From Bromus sterilis (taxonomy: Eukaryota > Streptophyta > Magnoliopsida > Poales > Poaceae): DNA of 64,000 nucleotides. The DNA lies in NCBI GenBank assembly GCA_950022295.1, contig OX465599.1, positions 290,367,501 to 290,431,500 on the forward strand, given 5' to 3'. A program made the translations under genes and the position numbers. Below the pieces are notes generated by a model. The model was not told where the DNA came from and ran no database searches. It was given only the letters and a program-made list of their open reading frames with translations. This document shows positions 23,101 to 34,584 of the stretch, piece after piece. Numbering within the stretch: position 1 is the stretch's first letter; the number at the start of each line of letters is the position of its first letter.

Positions 23101-24200
23101 GGTTCGAAGGATTACCTCACAAACTTCATGACTTACCTGCTGCAACTCCTGCTGAATTCTCTACGCTGATGGATCCAGAAGTCGTAGGAGATCACTACCC
23201 CACTGAGCCGAAGCCAAGACACTTGGTATTTGAAGCAAAGGCATGGTTTTATATTCTCTCGAAGACTTTGATGCCAATGCTTGATGTGCACGATAATTTT
23301 CCAATTCCAAATGATGTGCAACTTGCTCTGTTGAAATTAGTCCACGGTCATCCCTTCGATTTTGAAGACTACTTCCTCAGAACCTTGGTGTCTTGTGCTG
23401 ATGACCACAATTCCCACAAGCCATATGCACCTTGGCTGATGGCAATCTGCAATTACTCTCGGGACGTGCCTTTCCCCGTGTCAATTTACCCGAAGATTTT
23501 CACTCCTCCAGTTCGTGAAGTATTGCAGGTTGTTGCTCGACCCAACGACCCTTTTGCTGAGCACACTGGCATCCGCGCCCACTTAACTGAGCGCAATATT
23601 CGTTCGAAGTTTATCAAGCCAGTGCATCATATGGAAGTTTCTCTTCGGTCCCAGCAAATGCTTCAACATCACATTGATCAAGATTTTATTCAGAAGCAAG
23701 CTCTGATGGATGAGATCAATCACTTGCGTAACATTACCATGAACAACAATCAGATGCTGCGTGAATGCCTTCGCCGTGATTGGAAAGGTCTTCGGAAGTT
23801 CAATTCCCTCGGTCAACTTCAACGTTGCGGGTTCGAAGAATATCCTCCCCATCTGAACAGGAATTGGACCAATGATGATCGAGTAGATCGACCGGATCCC
23901 AATATCCCTCGTCTACCGAAGAACAGAGATGTGCTAAGTGTCGATGATTATTATCATATCACTTTGGACAATTTATCCTCTGACTCCGAGAAAGAAGAAG
24001 AAGCCCCTCCTCACTGTCAACCCAGAGTTCCCTCGCCACTTCCTCGAAGCCCCAGGACCCCGCCGGAATCGCAGCTGGAATCTTCAGGAGATCAACATTC
24101 ATTCCGCACGAAGATTACTCCTCCAGGCGCTCGTCCAATTCGTCGTGCTCCAACGCTCGCCGAATCTTCTCGTCGTCGCCGGAGCCAGCCTCGCGAGTAG
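20157..24200 (+). pseudogene. Element F: third gene (env-like position), two in-frame stops
   Basis: ATG at 20157 (CAATGG) directly follows the splice acceptor. One frame of about 1,347 codons runs to TAG at 24200, broken by TAG 20955-20957 and TAA 21000-21002, both at sites where Gln codons are plausible. Order: charged N-terminal region with KLVEARELRAQKRKEAKAR-type coiled coil; Ala/Lys-rich coiled coil; a helical block from APWDAAHISHILWK; a Pro-Gln-rich tract (about residues 590-690); a Ser/acidic stretch; then a globular domain of about 350 residues from FPIDELLHSAHPREMLPLF to PFAEHTG; and a basic tail ending RRRRSQPRE. I see no signal peptide or clear membrane segment, so a true envelope role is doubtful. 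SIRE-type elements carry a gene in this place; its function is unknown. Confidence 0.75.
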
Positions 24201-24736
24201 GGATTTCTTTCGACCCTATTCTCTCGATCTTTTTGTACGTTGTGACAAAAAGGGGGAGATGTAGTGGCATCGAAGAAATTAGTTTTCCTACGGGGTTAAG
24301 GGTTTTGCATTCCATTCGATAAACTCTTGTTTTTGAGGTTTCTGAGTAGTTTCAACAAACTTTCGATTCACATTCGATCTGGTTGTAACTAACTCTAAGT
24401 TGGACTGTGAACTGCTACTCTTTTCGTAAGATATCTATCTGCTGCTTGCTATACTTAACCATTTTTGCAGGAAGTTATCTTTCATATAAGTTCACAGGTC
24501 ATTCGAGGAAATTGCATACTTCACATTGGATACTATCTGGAATGCAATTTCTCTCGCGAAGACTATTGATGTTTTTCCCTCGACTCTACTTGTTCAAATA
24601 TGCACTTCACAGGAAATCTTTATCTTCCGTGCATACATCAAGGGGGAGTACTTCATCGATCCTAGCACTGGTTTATTATCGAAAACTCAAACTTTTTCAA
24701 ATTATTTATTGATGCCTGTTTTGTCAACAATCGTCC
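24201..24736 (+). other. 3' non-coding region of element F with extra purine tracts
   Basis: AAAAAGGGGGAGATG at 24247-24261 and AAGGGGGAG near 24641 resemble the LTR-proximal polypurine tract. No gene is visible. Confidence 0.6.
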
Positions 24737-24750
24737 AAAAAGGGGGAGAT
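24737..24750 (+). other. Polypurine tract of element F
   Basis: AAAAAGGGGGAGAT directly abuts the 3' LTR start; it primes plus-strand synthesis. Confidence 0.85.
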
Positions 24751-26014
24751 TGTAAGAGCAAGTTTTGCCCCCGAAGGTTTTGGACATTGTTGGACAAAGC
24801 AGAAGTGGAACTAATATTGTTTTCGAGTATAAACAGATACTTAGGTTCCGAAAGAATGGAGTTTGCATGTAGAAGGTCGAAGGACAACTCACTGCAGTAA
24901 AGCTGCAGTCATCTACCGAAGCTTTTGAAGGAAGACGACCCCTAAAAATGTCGTCGAAGAAGATGTCTCTCTCGAGCAAAAGCGCAACGAGGAGAAAGCT
25001 GAAGCTGGTCGAAGACTTAGTCTTTTTGCTAGTTTCTCTTTATTTCTTGAGTCGTAGGAAAAACCGTACTATTAAGAGGGGTTTGCTAGTTGAGATCTTC
25101 GTCGAAGTGAATTTGCTCTGCTCAACCAAAACCCACAAAAGCCTACCGAGAGAAATCTCACCTAGTCGAGCAAATAGCTCGAAGGCAAAGTCATTGCACT
25201 TCGTGCCTTCGAGAGAGAACTCGTTCGGTGAGTCAGCTTACTTGTTCCTCAAGTAAACTTGCGCAGTGATTGGAATCCGACCGTTGTGGACACGCGTCAA
25301 GCGGTTGCATCGGGTCACTTCAGTCATTTTACCCATCAGGATCGCCAACTATAAATACCCCGCACCCACCCGCCATTTCGGGTTGGCTGCTCCACTGAAG
25401 ATTCTAAGACAGAAGTCTGAGAGCATCCCAAAGAGATTCATCGAGAGAAAACCTTCACCCAAGTCTGAACTGAGTTGAGCAATTCACTATGACTTAGGTT
25501 GAGATTAGCCGATCTTTTTATCTTGGAGATCTGAAAGTCTCCCAGACGGTTAGGCGTCGCCTGTCAAGCAGTCGAAGAGTAATTGTCGCTGCTGAAGGAA
25601 GTTTGTAAAGGTCTCGGAGATGTACTGAATCATCTACCACGAGTGAAAACTGGACAAGCTCGAGGAGTTTGTTGCAGTGGAGAATAGGACGGAGAGAGTT
25701 TTGCTCCAGGTGTTCAATCACCAGTCCCTCCAACCAGACGTAGCACTTTGCAGAGTGTGAACTGGTTTACCAAACATCGCTGTGTCAGGCTCGTTTTCCT
25801 TCTAGCATTTACTTCAAATATTTACTCGTAGCCTATTTGTCTTCGATGTTTTCCTTCGCTCCCAATCCTTTCGAGCCTTCCATTACTTTCGATACTGAAT
25901 TCCCTTCGAGATGTTTTTAGTCCTACGATGTTTACATGATTTCCTTCTAAGTTCCTTAGAATTTTTAGAAGTGATCATTCACCCCCTCCCCCTCTGATCA
26001 TTCTTGAGCTTTCA
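24751..26014 (+). mobile_element. Element F: 3' LTR
   Basis: It is 1264 bp and begins and ends as the 5' LTR does. About 11 substitutions separate the two copies by eye, and no indel. At 26014 the sequence passes directly into the minus-strand E integrase. Confidence 0.95.
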
Positions 26015-27450
26015 GTTATGAATATCATGATGACCGTTCTCTTCAACTCCCACTACGGAAGATGGTTCCGGAACAACTTCCATTGCCATTTCTTCCACTT
26101 GGAGTGATTGGTCAATCATCTCGTTGAGGTCTATTTTCCTCCCACTCAATTCTTTCAAAAGAAACTCTTTCTCAAGAAAGCATCCAGTCTTGGCGACAAA
26201 CGTTTTTTCCTCAGACTGGTTGTAGAAGGTGTATCCAACGGTTTCCCTTGGATATCCCACAAAGATGCACTTATCCGCTTTTGATTCGAGTTTGTCAGGC
26301 TGAAGTTTCCTAACATAAGCCTCACAAACCCAAATCTTCAAGTGAGACAACTTTGGTTTCTTGCCATGCCATTCCTCAAATGGTGTTGTCTTTACGGATT
26401 TGGACGGTGCCCTATTAAGAATGTAAGCGGCAGTTTCTAATGCATACCCCCAGAATGACACATGTAATTCGGTATGAGACATCATCGATCGTACGCGATC
26501 CAATAGAGTTCAATTACGTCGCTCAGAAACACAGTTACGCTGAGATGTTCCTGCCGGCGTAAGTTGTGGTACGATGCCACAACTCTTAAGATGATCGCCA
26601 AACTCGTGACTTAAATACTCGCCTCCTCGATCGGATCGAAGGTGCTTGATTTTCTTCCCGAGTTGATTCTCGACCTCACTCTGAAATTCCTTGAACCTTT
26701 CAAAGGTTTCAGACTTATGTTTCATTAAGTAGATATACCCATATCTGCTTAAGTCATCTGTGAAGGTCACGAAGTAACGAAGATCATTGCGTGTGGGGAC
26801 GTTCATAGGTCCACATACATCTGAATGTATGATCCCTAACAAGTCTTTCGCACGCTCCATTGTTCCATTGAATGGAGTCCTTGTCATCTTGCCCATAAGG
26901 CATGGTTCACATGTGTCAAGGGATCCAAAATCCAATGACTACAGAAGTCCATCATCATGAAGCTTCTTCATGCGCTTTTCACCAATATGACCAAGTCAAC
27001 AATGCCACATCGTCATGTGTTCTTCGCCACTAGGTTTTAATCTTTTGGCCTCTACGTTATCAATATGAAGTATATCACAATCGAGATTAAGAATGAATAA
27101 GACATTTTTCTCCGGTGCGTGAACATAAAACACATCATCCTTATAAATCTCACAACCAATTGTATCTGACTTAAAAGAATAGTGGTCTCGCTTCAGGCAA
27201 GAACCACTAACGATGTTCACACTCAATGCGGGTACATAGTAGCACTTATTCAAAATCAAAACTAATCCCGAAGGGAGACTAAGATGCTTCGTGCCGACCG
27301 CCACCACTTCAATCCGGCAGCCATTTCCCACGCGCATCGTCACTTCATCTTTCATCAAGCGTCGCCTATTCCGTAGCCCCTGAGAGGAGTTAGAAATATG
27401 AGCAACAGATCCTGTATCAAATATCCAGGATTTGTTCCCAGCGCTGTTAA
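26015..27450 (-). pseudogene. Element E: protease-integrase part of pol, broken
   Basis: Minus-strand copia integrase. It starts after a frameshift near 27450 with a protease motif WIFDTGSVAH and the MKDEVTMRVGNGC region. Stops are TGA 26996-26998 (after MWHC, where Arg CGA is usual), TAG 26939-26941, and TGA 26510-26512 (before TLLDRVRSMM, again an expected CGA). Integrase residues visible are D (HSDVCGP), D (LRSDRGGEY) and E (CVSERRN). It ends at ENGHHDIHN next to F, short of the usual linker to RT. All segments after the frameshift share one frame. Confidence 0.85.
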
Positions 27451-28338
27451 GAAAAGATCAATAACGTGTATATCAAATATACCTTTGTCTCTTCTGACAA
27501 TCTTGCCAGCCTTCTTATCCTCTAGGTACTTGGGGCAGTTGCGTTTCCAGTGACCATCACCCTTGCAGTAGAAGCACTCAACGTCGGGCTTGGGTCCAGG
27601 TTTGGGTGCCTTACGAGGAGTGACAACTGGCTTGTCACCCTTCTTCGGGCTTCCCTTCTTTCCCTTCTCCTTCTTGCCAGACTTCTTGAATTCAACAGTC
27701 TTGTTGACCATGAATACGGCATGCTCCTTCTTGATCTCAACCTCAGCAGTTTTCAGCACGGCGAACAACTCAGAAGGGGTCTTAGTCATCCCCTGCATGT
27801 TGTAGTTCAACACAAAGCCTTTGTAGCTAGGGGGAAGCGACTGCAGCACCCTATCAACAGCAAGTTCATCTGGAATCTGACATTCCAGAGCATTCAAGCG
27901 TTGAACGTAGCCAGACATATTTACCACGTGCTCACTAACACTGCTATGCCCATCCATCTTTGCTGAGAAGAAAGCTTCAGAAGCCTCATAACGTTCAGCC
28001 CTGGCTTGGGGTGCAAAGACGACCTTGAGGTCGGTGATTATCTCATATGCACCCATCCTCTCAAAGCGTTTCTGCAGCTCAGCCTCCATGGAGTAAAGCA
28101 TTCCACTCTGGACAAGGTTGTAATCATCCGTCTTGGAGAGGTAGACATTCTTCTCATCCTGACTATCGTCTGCTGGTGGTTCGTCACCTAACGTGGTCGC
28201 TAGTACGTATGCCATCTTGAGGGGAACGAGGAGAATCCTCAGAGTGCGGAACCAGTTGGTGAAGTTTGACCCATCGGTTTTCAGTTTGTCTTTGTCTAGG
28301 AATGACCCTAAGTTGAATGAGGGGCGAGGTGCGGCCAT
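27355..28338 (-). pseudogene. gag: Element E: gag
   Basis: The ATG at 28338 begins MAAPRPSFNLGSFLDKDKLK, the N-terminus expected for BARE/Angela-type gag. The UBN2-like gag domain spans about residues 15-215. A zinc knuckle CFYCKGDGHWKRNC lies near residue 255. The frame is intact through the zinc knuckle. Near residue 296 (about 27450) a one-base loss in FLTALGT moves the protease into another frame, and the stop at 27355 lies in the wrong frame. The leader upstream (28339-29068) has no gene. Confidence 0.9.
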
Positions 28339-29068
28339 CTACAATGGTTATTTTCAAAACACATATTTAGACTTTGTTCATAATTGGAGTTCAATTTTAA
28401 TTAATTCTAAAACTCCCACTTAGTTAAACATCTCTCCAAATTTACTAAGTGATTAACATAATCATAGTTTGAATGATCGTCCTCGAATATCACATGGCCA
28501 ACGAGACATCTCCCTAGGTAGGCCATCATGCCAATCATATCCGTTATATGACTCATGCTTAACCTTTCGGTCATCCGTATCCCAAGCTCATATCTACATA
28601 TGTCAAGCCTGCCAGTCGAACCTTAGTGTATGGCTGTTCAGCAAGGCCATATCTGCATATGCTAGGCTTGCCAAACCCAACCTCATGAGAACGCTAATGT
28701 ATGTATGACACCCGATCGTCATGGCCTTCCTATCATAAAGAGATCCTTCCAGGCGGTGCCCACTAAGGGAGAATACAATCATGGTATTGAGAGAGATTAT
28801 CCTATCATGCTACCGTCGCATATCTAGCATATTAGCAAGACAGGAAGTAAAACTGTAAATCATACAAGCTATGATCCCCCCCTTACATGCAAATTAAAGT
28901 TAAAATGCCTTCTACTTTATCTTTTGAAAGTTTTACGTGGCTGCTAAGGGGTTTCGAGAGAGAACCGCTTTCTATCCTACGAAAACAAGCCACAACACCA
29001 ATCCTGCAATTGTCTCTATTACACCCCTCTCGGGGCCCTTCGTTGCAAACGTCTTCACGTCTCTAATG
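28339..29068 (-). other. Element E: part of the untranslated leader
   Basis: This is the sequence between the gag ATG and the A insertion. No primer-binding site complement is found, so the long leader continues beyond A. Bases 29064-29068 (TAATG) are the candidate left target duplication of A; the right partner is outside the window. Confidence 0.6.
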
Positions 29069-32000
29069 TGTCGGGACCCGGGGTTAGCGTATGTAATTCC
29101 AGTCACGATGCAATCACATGGAGAGCCGAGAACCGTACCCACTTGTCTAAGCAGACAAGGCCAAGCACATAACGTTCTCGGTAAGCATCGAACATGAGGG
29201 GCATCCCATTCAGGCCGGATGATCAACTGAGATGGGTCCTCAATGTCCGCTCACGAGTCTAAATGCTTATGGGTGGTGAATCCCATATTCATAGAAAATT
29301 CGCCTCAACCATGTTATCGATTGAATCCTAACTCTTACATAGACTTACTCCAGCCCGATCACTTAGTCGGGGTCTAGGGCGGGCTCGATCATACAACAAA
29401 GTGTGCACGTGATAGAGTCACGAGCAATCGCATCGCGATGCCCCAAGCTGCGCACATCTAAGGGCCACTTGGTGTATAAAAGACCGCCAGCCAGATCACA
29501 ACTAAGGTCTCGAAAACCCATACTAAGACATGCATGTTATAAACATACACGCAACACACATGCCTAGTATGAACAGCAGGTATCATCACATAACTCTACA
29601 AAGTACTCTTTATTGATATACACATAGAGCATACAAAGATCACATGTCTGTGATCAACATTACATCATACAATGGAAGAAAATTAGGTCTGAGTACAGAC
29701 AAGTTTAACAAATGTCTTAGAGAATCCTTGTAAACATACATGCCCTTCCACGAGGGACCAGATTGCTGTCTGGGACTATGCTACCAAGGCCAACGTCGAG
29801 CTCCACGAAGGTGACTCCATCGGGGTTCGGGTTCTCATCTAAAACATAGAATAAGCAAACGTGAGTACAAAGTCGTACTCAGCAAGACTTACATCAGATC
29901 TATACTAATCATGCTCAAGTATCAAGGTAAAGGAGGTGGGGTTCAATATGCAGAAGTGCCAGCTTTGACTTGGCTAGTCCTGTGCTACGAGTACCAGACT
30001 TGAGGTAAGAAGCGTACACGAGTCCACTATCCAAGTCTCCAACAAATACACCACTATGGTTACTCCCTCGACTTCCCCACGAGGAGGCACACCATAGCAC
30101 TCACGCTTATCTTGCGAGTTTTATAAGTATCCATTTAAGTTGTCTAATAATCAGGTACAGGTTCCAAGTAGTCCTTAACCGCGGACGCGGCTATTCGAAT
30201 AGTTTTGTTAACCTAGCAAGGGTGTAAACTACACACACATGACCATCGGTTACCGCCAGGTCTTGCCACCGTTCAAGAGGTGACAGCGAGGATGTTCACC
30301 ACGACACTTCGCTCACAACCGGTCTATTCCAGGAGTCGACTATCTGAGTTTGCCTCCGCTCGAGAGCCCGGCCGGATCAACGAAACGGACTCAAACAATG
30401 CAGGTGACCGAGACGCCACCTCTGGCAGATGGTTTTCCTGCCTCACAGGTGCACCCACATATCTAGGATGATGCAACATTTCCACTCACTCTTTTTCTAT
30501 GCATATGTCAATTGGAAGGCCCGAACTAATGTGACTCCTGGACGTCGACACGGATCAAGGTACTAGGCCGAGAGGGGTCAGTGAGCCCAATGTGTGGTTG
30601 TACTCTTTGTCTTGGATTACCATACAAGAACTCGGTGCTTAAGGCGGTGTTCAATGAGACAACCCACTGTGTACTCCTACACAGCCTCTCATCGTTCACC
30701 TTGTATTAGGGTGGATTCACCGACACAGTTTCACTTTCATCAACACCATGTTCACCATCATCCCGACTCACATCAAAAGCAACCTCATGTAACACTAAGC
30801 ATGCAATAAGCTGTAACAGTTGCAGGGGCCTCATGATATCAATCAACTCCTATGTCAGCTAGGATTGTGGTTTGTTTACTACTCTGACAAGATGATAGGA
30901 CATGCATCGGATATGGGTTCAACTATGCGGTAGAATCGATACAAGATGATCTCCTAAACATGGATAAGCAAGACTGAGAGGGAATTGGGATTTTATAGAC
31001 ATGATCAATGGGGTTTGCTTGCCTTTCTGACGATACACGGGGTTTACCGAACTTCTTCTTCGTCGGGGGTGATCACCGTCTCGGAGGCACTGTTATCGGC
31101 ACAATCATCAACAAAAAGGGGGGGGGACATTGTAATAGAATGCACAAGCACATGATATAGTTGGCCATGAGGTGAATGGTGCTGGTTTGTGGTACATTTG
31201 ATTTAAATGAAGTGTATTGCATTTGAAATGCAAATTCAAACTCCACATATGAATTTCAATTTAACCAAAATGCATTTGAAAATGTTTGATCATTTGAAAC
31301 CATGTGACCATGTGTGTGATATGCTTCTGAAGTACAAGTGAGATGTGGTGTACTGCAATGTTTCAAATTTGAATTGCATTGGAATTAAATTTGAATTAAT
31401 TCTAATTAAGCCAAATAGAAAAAGCTACTTGTCCCATTTTAAATTCAACTCAAACAGAGCTGAAAGTTGGATATTTGGATGGAGAATTTTCTGATGATCA
31501 TTTTTCATATATTATTTGTCCAATTTGGAGTGCATATGAATTTTCTATGATTTATTGAAGTTTTGGCTATTTTCTGGATTTTTCTGATTTATTTTAATTC
31601 TTTTTAAAACATAAACTGATTTACTGCGTCATGCTGACATCAGCATGACATGGGGGGCTTCTGGCTAGTGGGGCCCTCCTGTCATAGGCTCTGGGGTTAA
31701 ACCCCTGTTTAGATTAACCACTTGTTTAGATTAGGGCACTGGGGCCCAGGGGTCAGTGGCTAGGGTTAGGGGTTAGTGGGTTAATTAGGCCACGGGGTTG
31801 GGTTTAACGGCGAGGGTCGCCGGAAAAACGGCCGGAGCATCGCCGGAGTGGGTAAATCGGCCACGGGGAAGGGGAAGGAAGGCACGGGCGTGCTCACCGT
31901 GAGCTGCCGCGTTGGGTGGGGCTAGGCGGGGTTCACCAGGGGGCTCTGGAGCTTGGATAGCACGGCAATGGCGACGACCGAAGAGGCTTGAAGGGGGAAA

Positions 32001-32990
32001 CGACTACGAGGAGCGGGGCGAAGCGCGGATGGAGTCAAAATTCGCGCAAGCTCACCGTGAAGGTGATGGCGAGGTCGAGGGAGCCGGAGGGATTGCGGTA
32101 GTGGCGCAATCGACGGCGAGGTCTTGTGGGTCCGGCGGCGTTTTGTCGTCGATTCCGGCGACTCGAAGCGTTTCGGGCTCGGCGCCTTCTCCAGGGCAAT
32201 GAAGAGGAGGGCGGTGCGTCTGATGGACAGCTCGACGTCGCTTGGGAGGGCCGTTGGCCACGCGAGTCCGACAGTGGCGCTCTGGTGTGTTCACGGGTGT
32301 GTGCGGGGAAGACGACGCAGAGGCGTGGGGAGGGACCGCGAGCAGAGGGGAAATTAAGAGGGGGGTTCTGGGCGTTGCGTGGCGCACAGAGGAGCAAGGG
32401 GGGCTAGAAGGTCCTCAGCGTCCACGGCGCGTGCCCCGGCTCCAGCAAGCTGCTTGGAGCCGCGGGGAGGAAGACGACACGCGGGCGAGCTGGGCTGGGC
32501 CGAGGCCAAGGTAAGTGGGCCGTGCCCATGGGCGGCAGATAGCCCCTGTTGTTTTCCTTTCTTTTTATATTACTGTAAATAGGTTGGCCTTGCTAAAAAA
32601 ATTAGCTAGGCATTTTATAAAAATTCCCAAATATTTTTATAATTCCTAGGTGACCAGTAGCTAGCCACTTATAGGGTTTGAGCATTTTTGAAATTCAAAA
32701 TATTTGAATTTCAATTCAAATAGGGGTCATATTTAATTTCCAAGGAACATTTGGATTTTTAGAAAATTCCTTGTGCATGGGAATGAACCCAAACCACTTT
32801 TGAAATGATCATCCTCATTTATATGAATTTTCCAACTATTCAAATGATTTTTGGAAAAATATTTTTATCTGGCCATTTGAATTAAATTCTCAGGGCTTTT
32901 CTGTTCGCCATTTTGAATTTTCTTTTGAATTTCTCATGATGCAAAGGGATCAAACAAGCCCTAGCACTTACCCTAGTGGAGGTTCTGACA
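29069..32990 (-). mobile_element. Element A: 3' LTR of a Tekay-type gypsy element (3,922 bp)
   Basis: On the plus strand it runs TGTCGGGACCCGGGG... to ...GGTTCTGACA; in element orientation it begins TGTCAGAACC and ends GGGTCCCGACA. It aligns along its length with both C LTRs and with G, except for a diverged block around 31025-31150. The element continues as pieces interrupted by B, C and D, and its 5' end is beyond the window. Open frames in 31900-32580 are GC-rich leader, not genes. Confidence 0.9.
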
Positions 32991-33262
32991 ACTCGACCCC
33001 ACTCAACAGAATCTCGTCCCGAGATTCAGAAGTCGTCGGAAGGAAGGTGGGGTACTCGGCACGAAGGCGGTCTTCTCTTTCCCAGGTTGCTTCTTTCTCG
33101 GAGTGATGTGACCACTGAACTTTGAGGAACTTGATATTCTGAATACGAGTGACACGCTCTGCGGAATCAAGAATACGAACAGGGTACTCTCGATAAGAAA
33201 GGTCATCTTGGAGATCAAGCGTTTCATGGTCGACTTCGCGGATGGGGTCCTTGAAGCAACGC
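32991..33262 (-). pseudogene. Element A: polypurine tract and chromodomain end of pol
   Basis: The purine tract (minus strand GAGTGGGGTCGAGT) adjoins the LTR. The minus strand then encodes the C-terminal chromodomain region (residues like YPVRILDSAERVTR and KFLKVQWSHHSEKE), aligned with C 51592-51863. Element B interrupts it at 33262; bases 33258-33262 (AACGC) are the B target duplication. Confidence 0.85.
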
Positions 33263-34250
33263 TGTCGGGGGATTGGTACCCGGGTAGGCTAACCCAAGCG
33301 GAAGGAAGCTTTCAAGACAAGGATGGGCCGATTGGGCTGCAGCTGGGCCGAGCTGGGCGAAGGTACGGCCGATTGCTCCAAGGCAATCGGCCATACCAAA
33401 TGCCAGCAGTCGGCCCAGGCGCAATCGGCCCACCCTTCCCTTATCAGACATTCGTCCGATTGGTCTGCAGCTGGACCGAGGTTGATTCCCAGAAGGCCGA
33501 CTACCTAGAGCAATCGGCCTTACCAGGAACCACCAGTCGGTCCAGGCGCAATCGGAGCAACCTACCACCCAATCGGGGGTATGATTACGAGGTCATAAAT
33601 ACCATATCCCGAGATATCTGGGTGGCAGGAAGGCCAGGTCACATCGAGGATTTGCTGGAGATACGGTGTCGTCCTCCCCGCCGATTCCGCGGACAGGCCG
33701 ACAAGACCGCACCCCCTAGCTCCACTGTTCGTCACTAGGCTCTACGAGGTAGCAGCATGGGCCGCCGCTCGTAGGCTCCGGATCACCTGGATAGGAGCAG
33801 CCGGTGGGCCCAGGACGATTAGAGGTTGACAGCTGGGCCCATTCGGCACTGAAGTTACCGAAGTACCCTGGACTCACACTATAAGAGCCAGGGTACCCCT
33901 CCTGCGCGAGGGACGCCACACCTGAGATCTCATTAACTCTTTCCCCCTTCAGTTCATTTACTGCCCGTAGCCACTCCCCAGGGAAGCAGGAGAAGACCTT
34001 GCCCACGGCGGCGGTTTACTCCTTCCCCTGAGAAGATAGAAGAGCAGTTATTGTAGTTCCTTCATTGATATATAAGAGACAAGCAGGAGTAGGGGTGTTA
34101 TCTCTCCGGAGAGCCCCGAACCTGGGTACATCGTGGTGTCTTCACCGTGCTTGTGCCCAACCCGATTCCGGCACCATCGACATTCTCTCCCTCGTGTCTT
34201 CCCCTCACTTTAGCCATCCCCATGGCATCTGCCGTCACATATCGACGACA
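33263..34250 (+). mobile_element. Element B: 5' LTR
   Basis: TGTCGGGGGATTGG ... TATCGACGACA. A TATA-like CACTATAAGAGCC is at about 33877-33889 and another (GATATATAAGA) near 34067-34077; which one is used is not decidable here. The segment 33301-33600 is dense in AATCGG/AGTCGG motifs. Confidence 0.95.
33363..33396. repeat. Hairpin in the B LTR made from the CCGATT/AATCGG motif
   Basis: GGCCGATTGC (33367-33376) and GCAATCGGCC (33383-33392) flank a 6-base loop. The stem extends outward through GGTA with one G:T-type mismatch. The 3' LTR keeps it (around 46862-46895) with one change in the loop. Confidence 0.75.
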
Positions 34251-34251
34251 G

Positions 34252-34269
34252 TTGGCGCCCACCGTGGGG
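34252..34269 (+). other. Primer-binding site of element B
   Basis: TTGGCGCCCACCGTGGGG starts two bases after the LTR. This sequence is characteristic of Tat-type gypsy elements; the primer is probably an arginine tRNA (from memory). Confidence 0.8.
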
Positions 34270-34584
34270 AAGACCGAGGCGTCGACTGGAGTCAAGATCC
34301 GGACGAGATCAACCTCTGCATCGGGCGGTAGCCACGCCTCCGGCCTGATTATAAGGCGTGGGGCAATCGACTATGTAGTGGACTACTCGGCGCGGTACAA
34401 GGCAGGAGCTCCCTTGCCGCCCGGGGTGTCGCTGCAGGTGGGAAGTCACCGTCTCTTCATCGGTAGCTTCCCTAAGGCATATCCAAGGGACATCCGTGTC
34501 TTCTCGTGTGCTACAGACTCTCTCTTGACCAGGGGCTGCGCTGCAGCGCCTGGCCAAGGGGAGGGCCGACTGTACGCCGCTGTC

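Larger units (their letters stand above)
11832..26014 (+). mobile_element. Element F: complete SIRE-like copia retrotransposon (14,183 bp)
   Basis: Order: 5' LTR 11832-13095, primer-binding site, gag, PR-IN-RT-RNase H (the copia order), a separate third gene with its own leader and intron, polypurine tract, 3' LTR 24751-26014. Both LTRs are 1264 bp and differ at about 11 sites counted by eye (0.9%). There is no 5-bp target duplication: the left flank is CCACT and the right flank GTTAT. E sequence is missing across the junction. The extra large 3' gene and the gag type place it near the SIRE/Maximus group; the exact family is not certain. Confidence 0.9.

Noticed and set aside
20157..24200. 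True envelope glycoprotein
   Set aside because: No signal peptide, clear membrane segment or cysteine pattern is visible, only the position fits.
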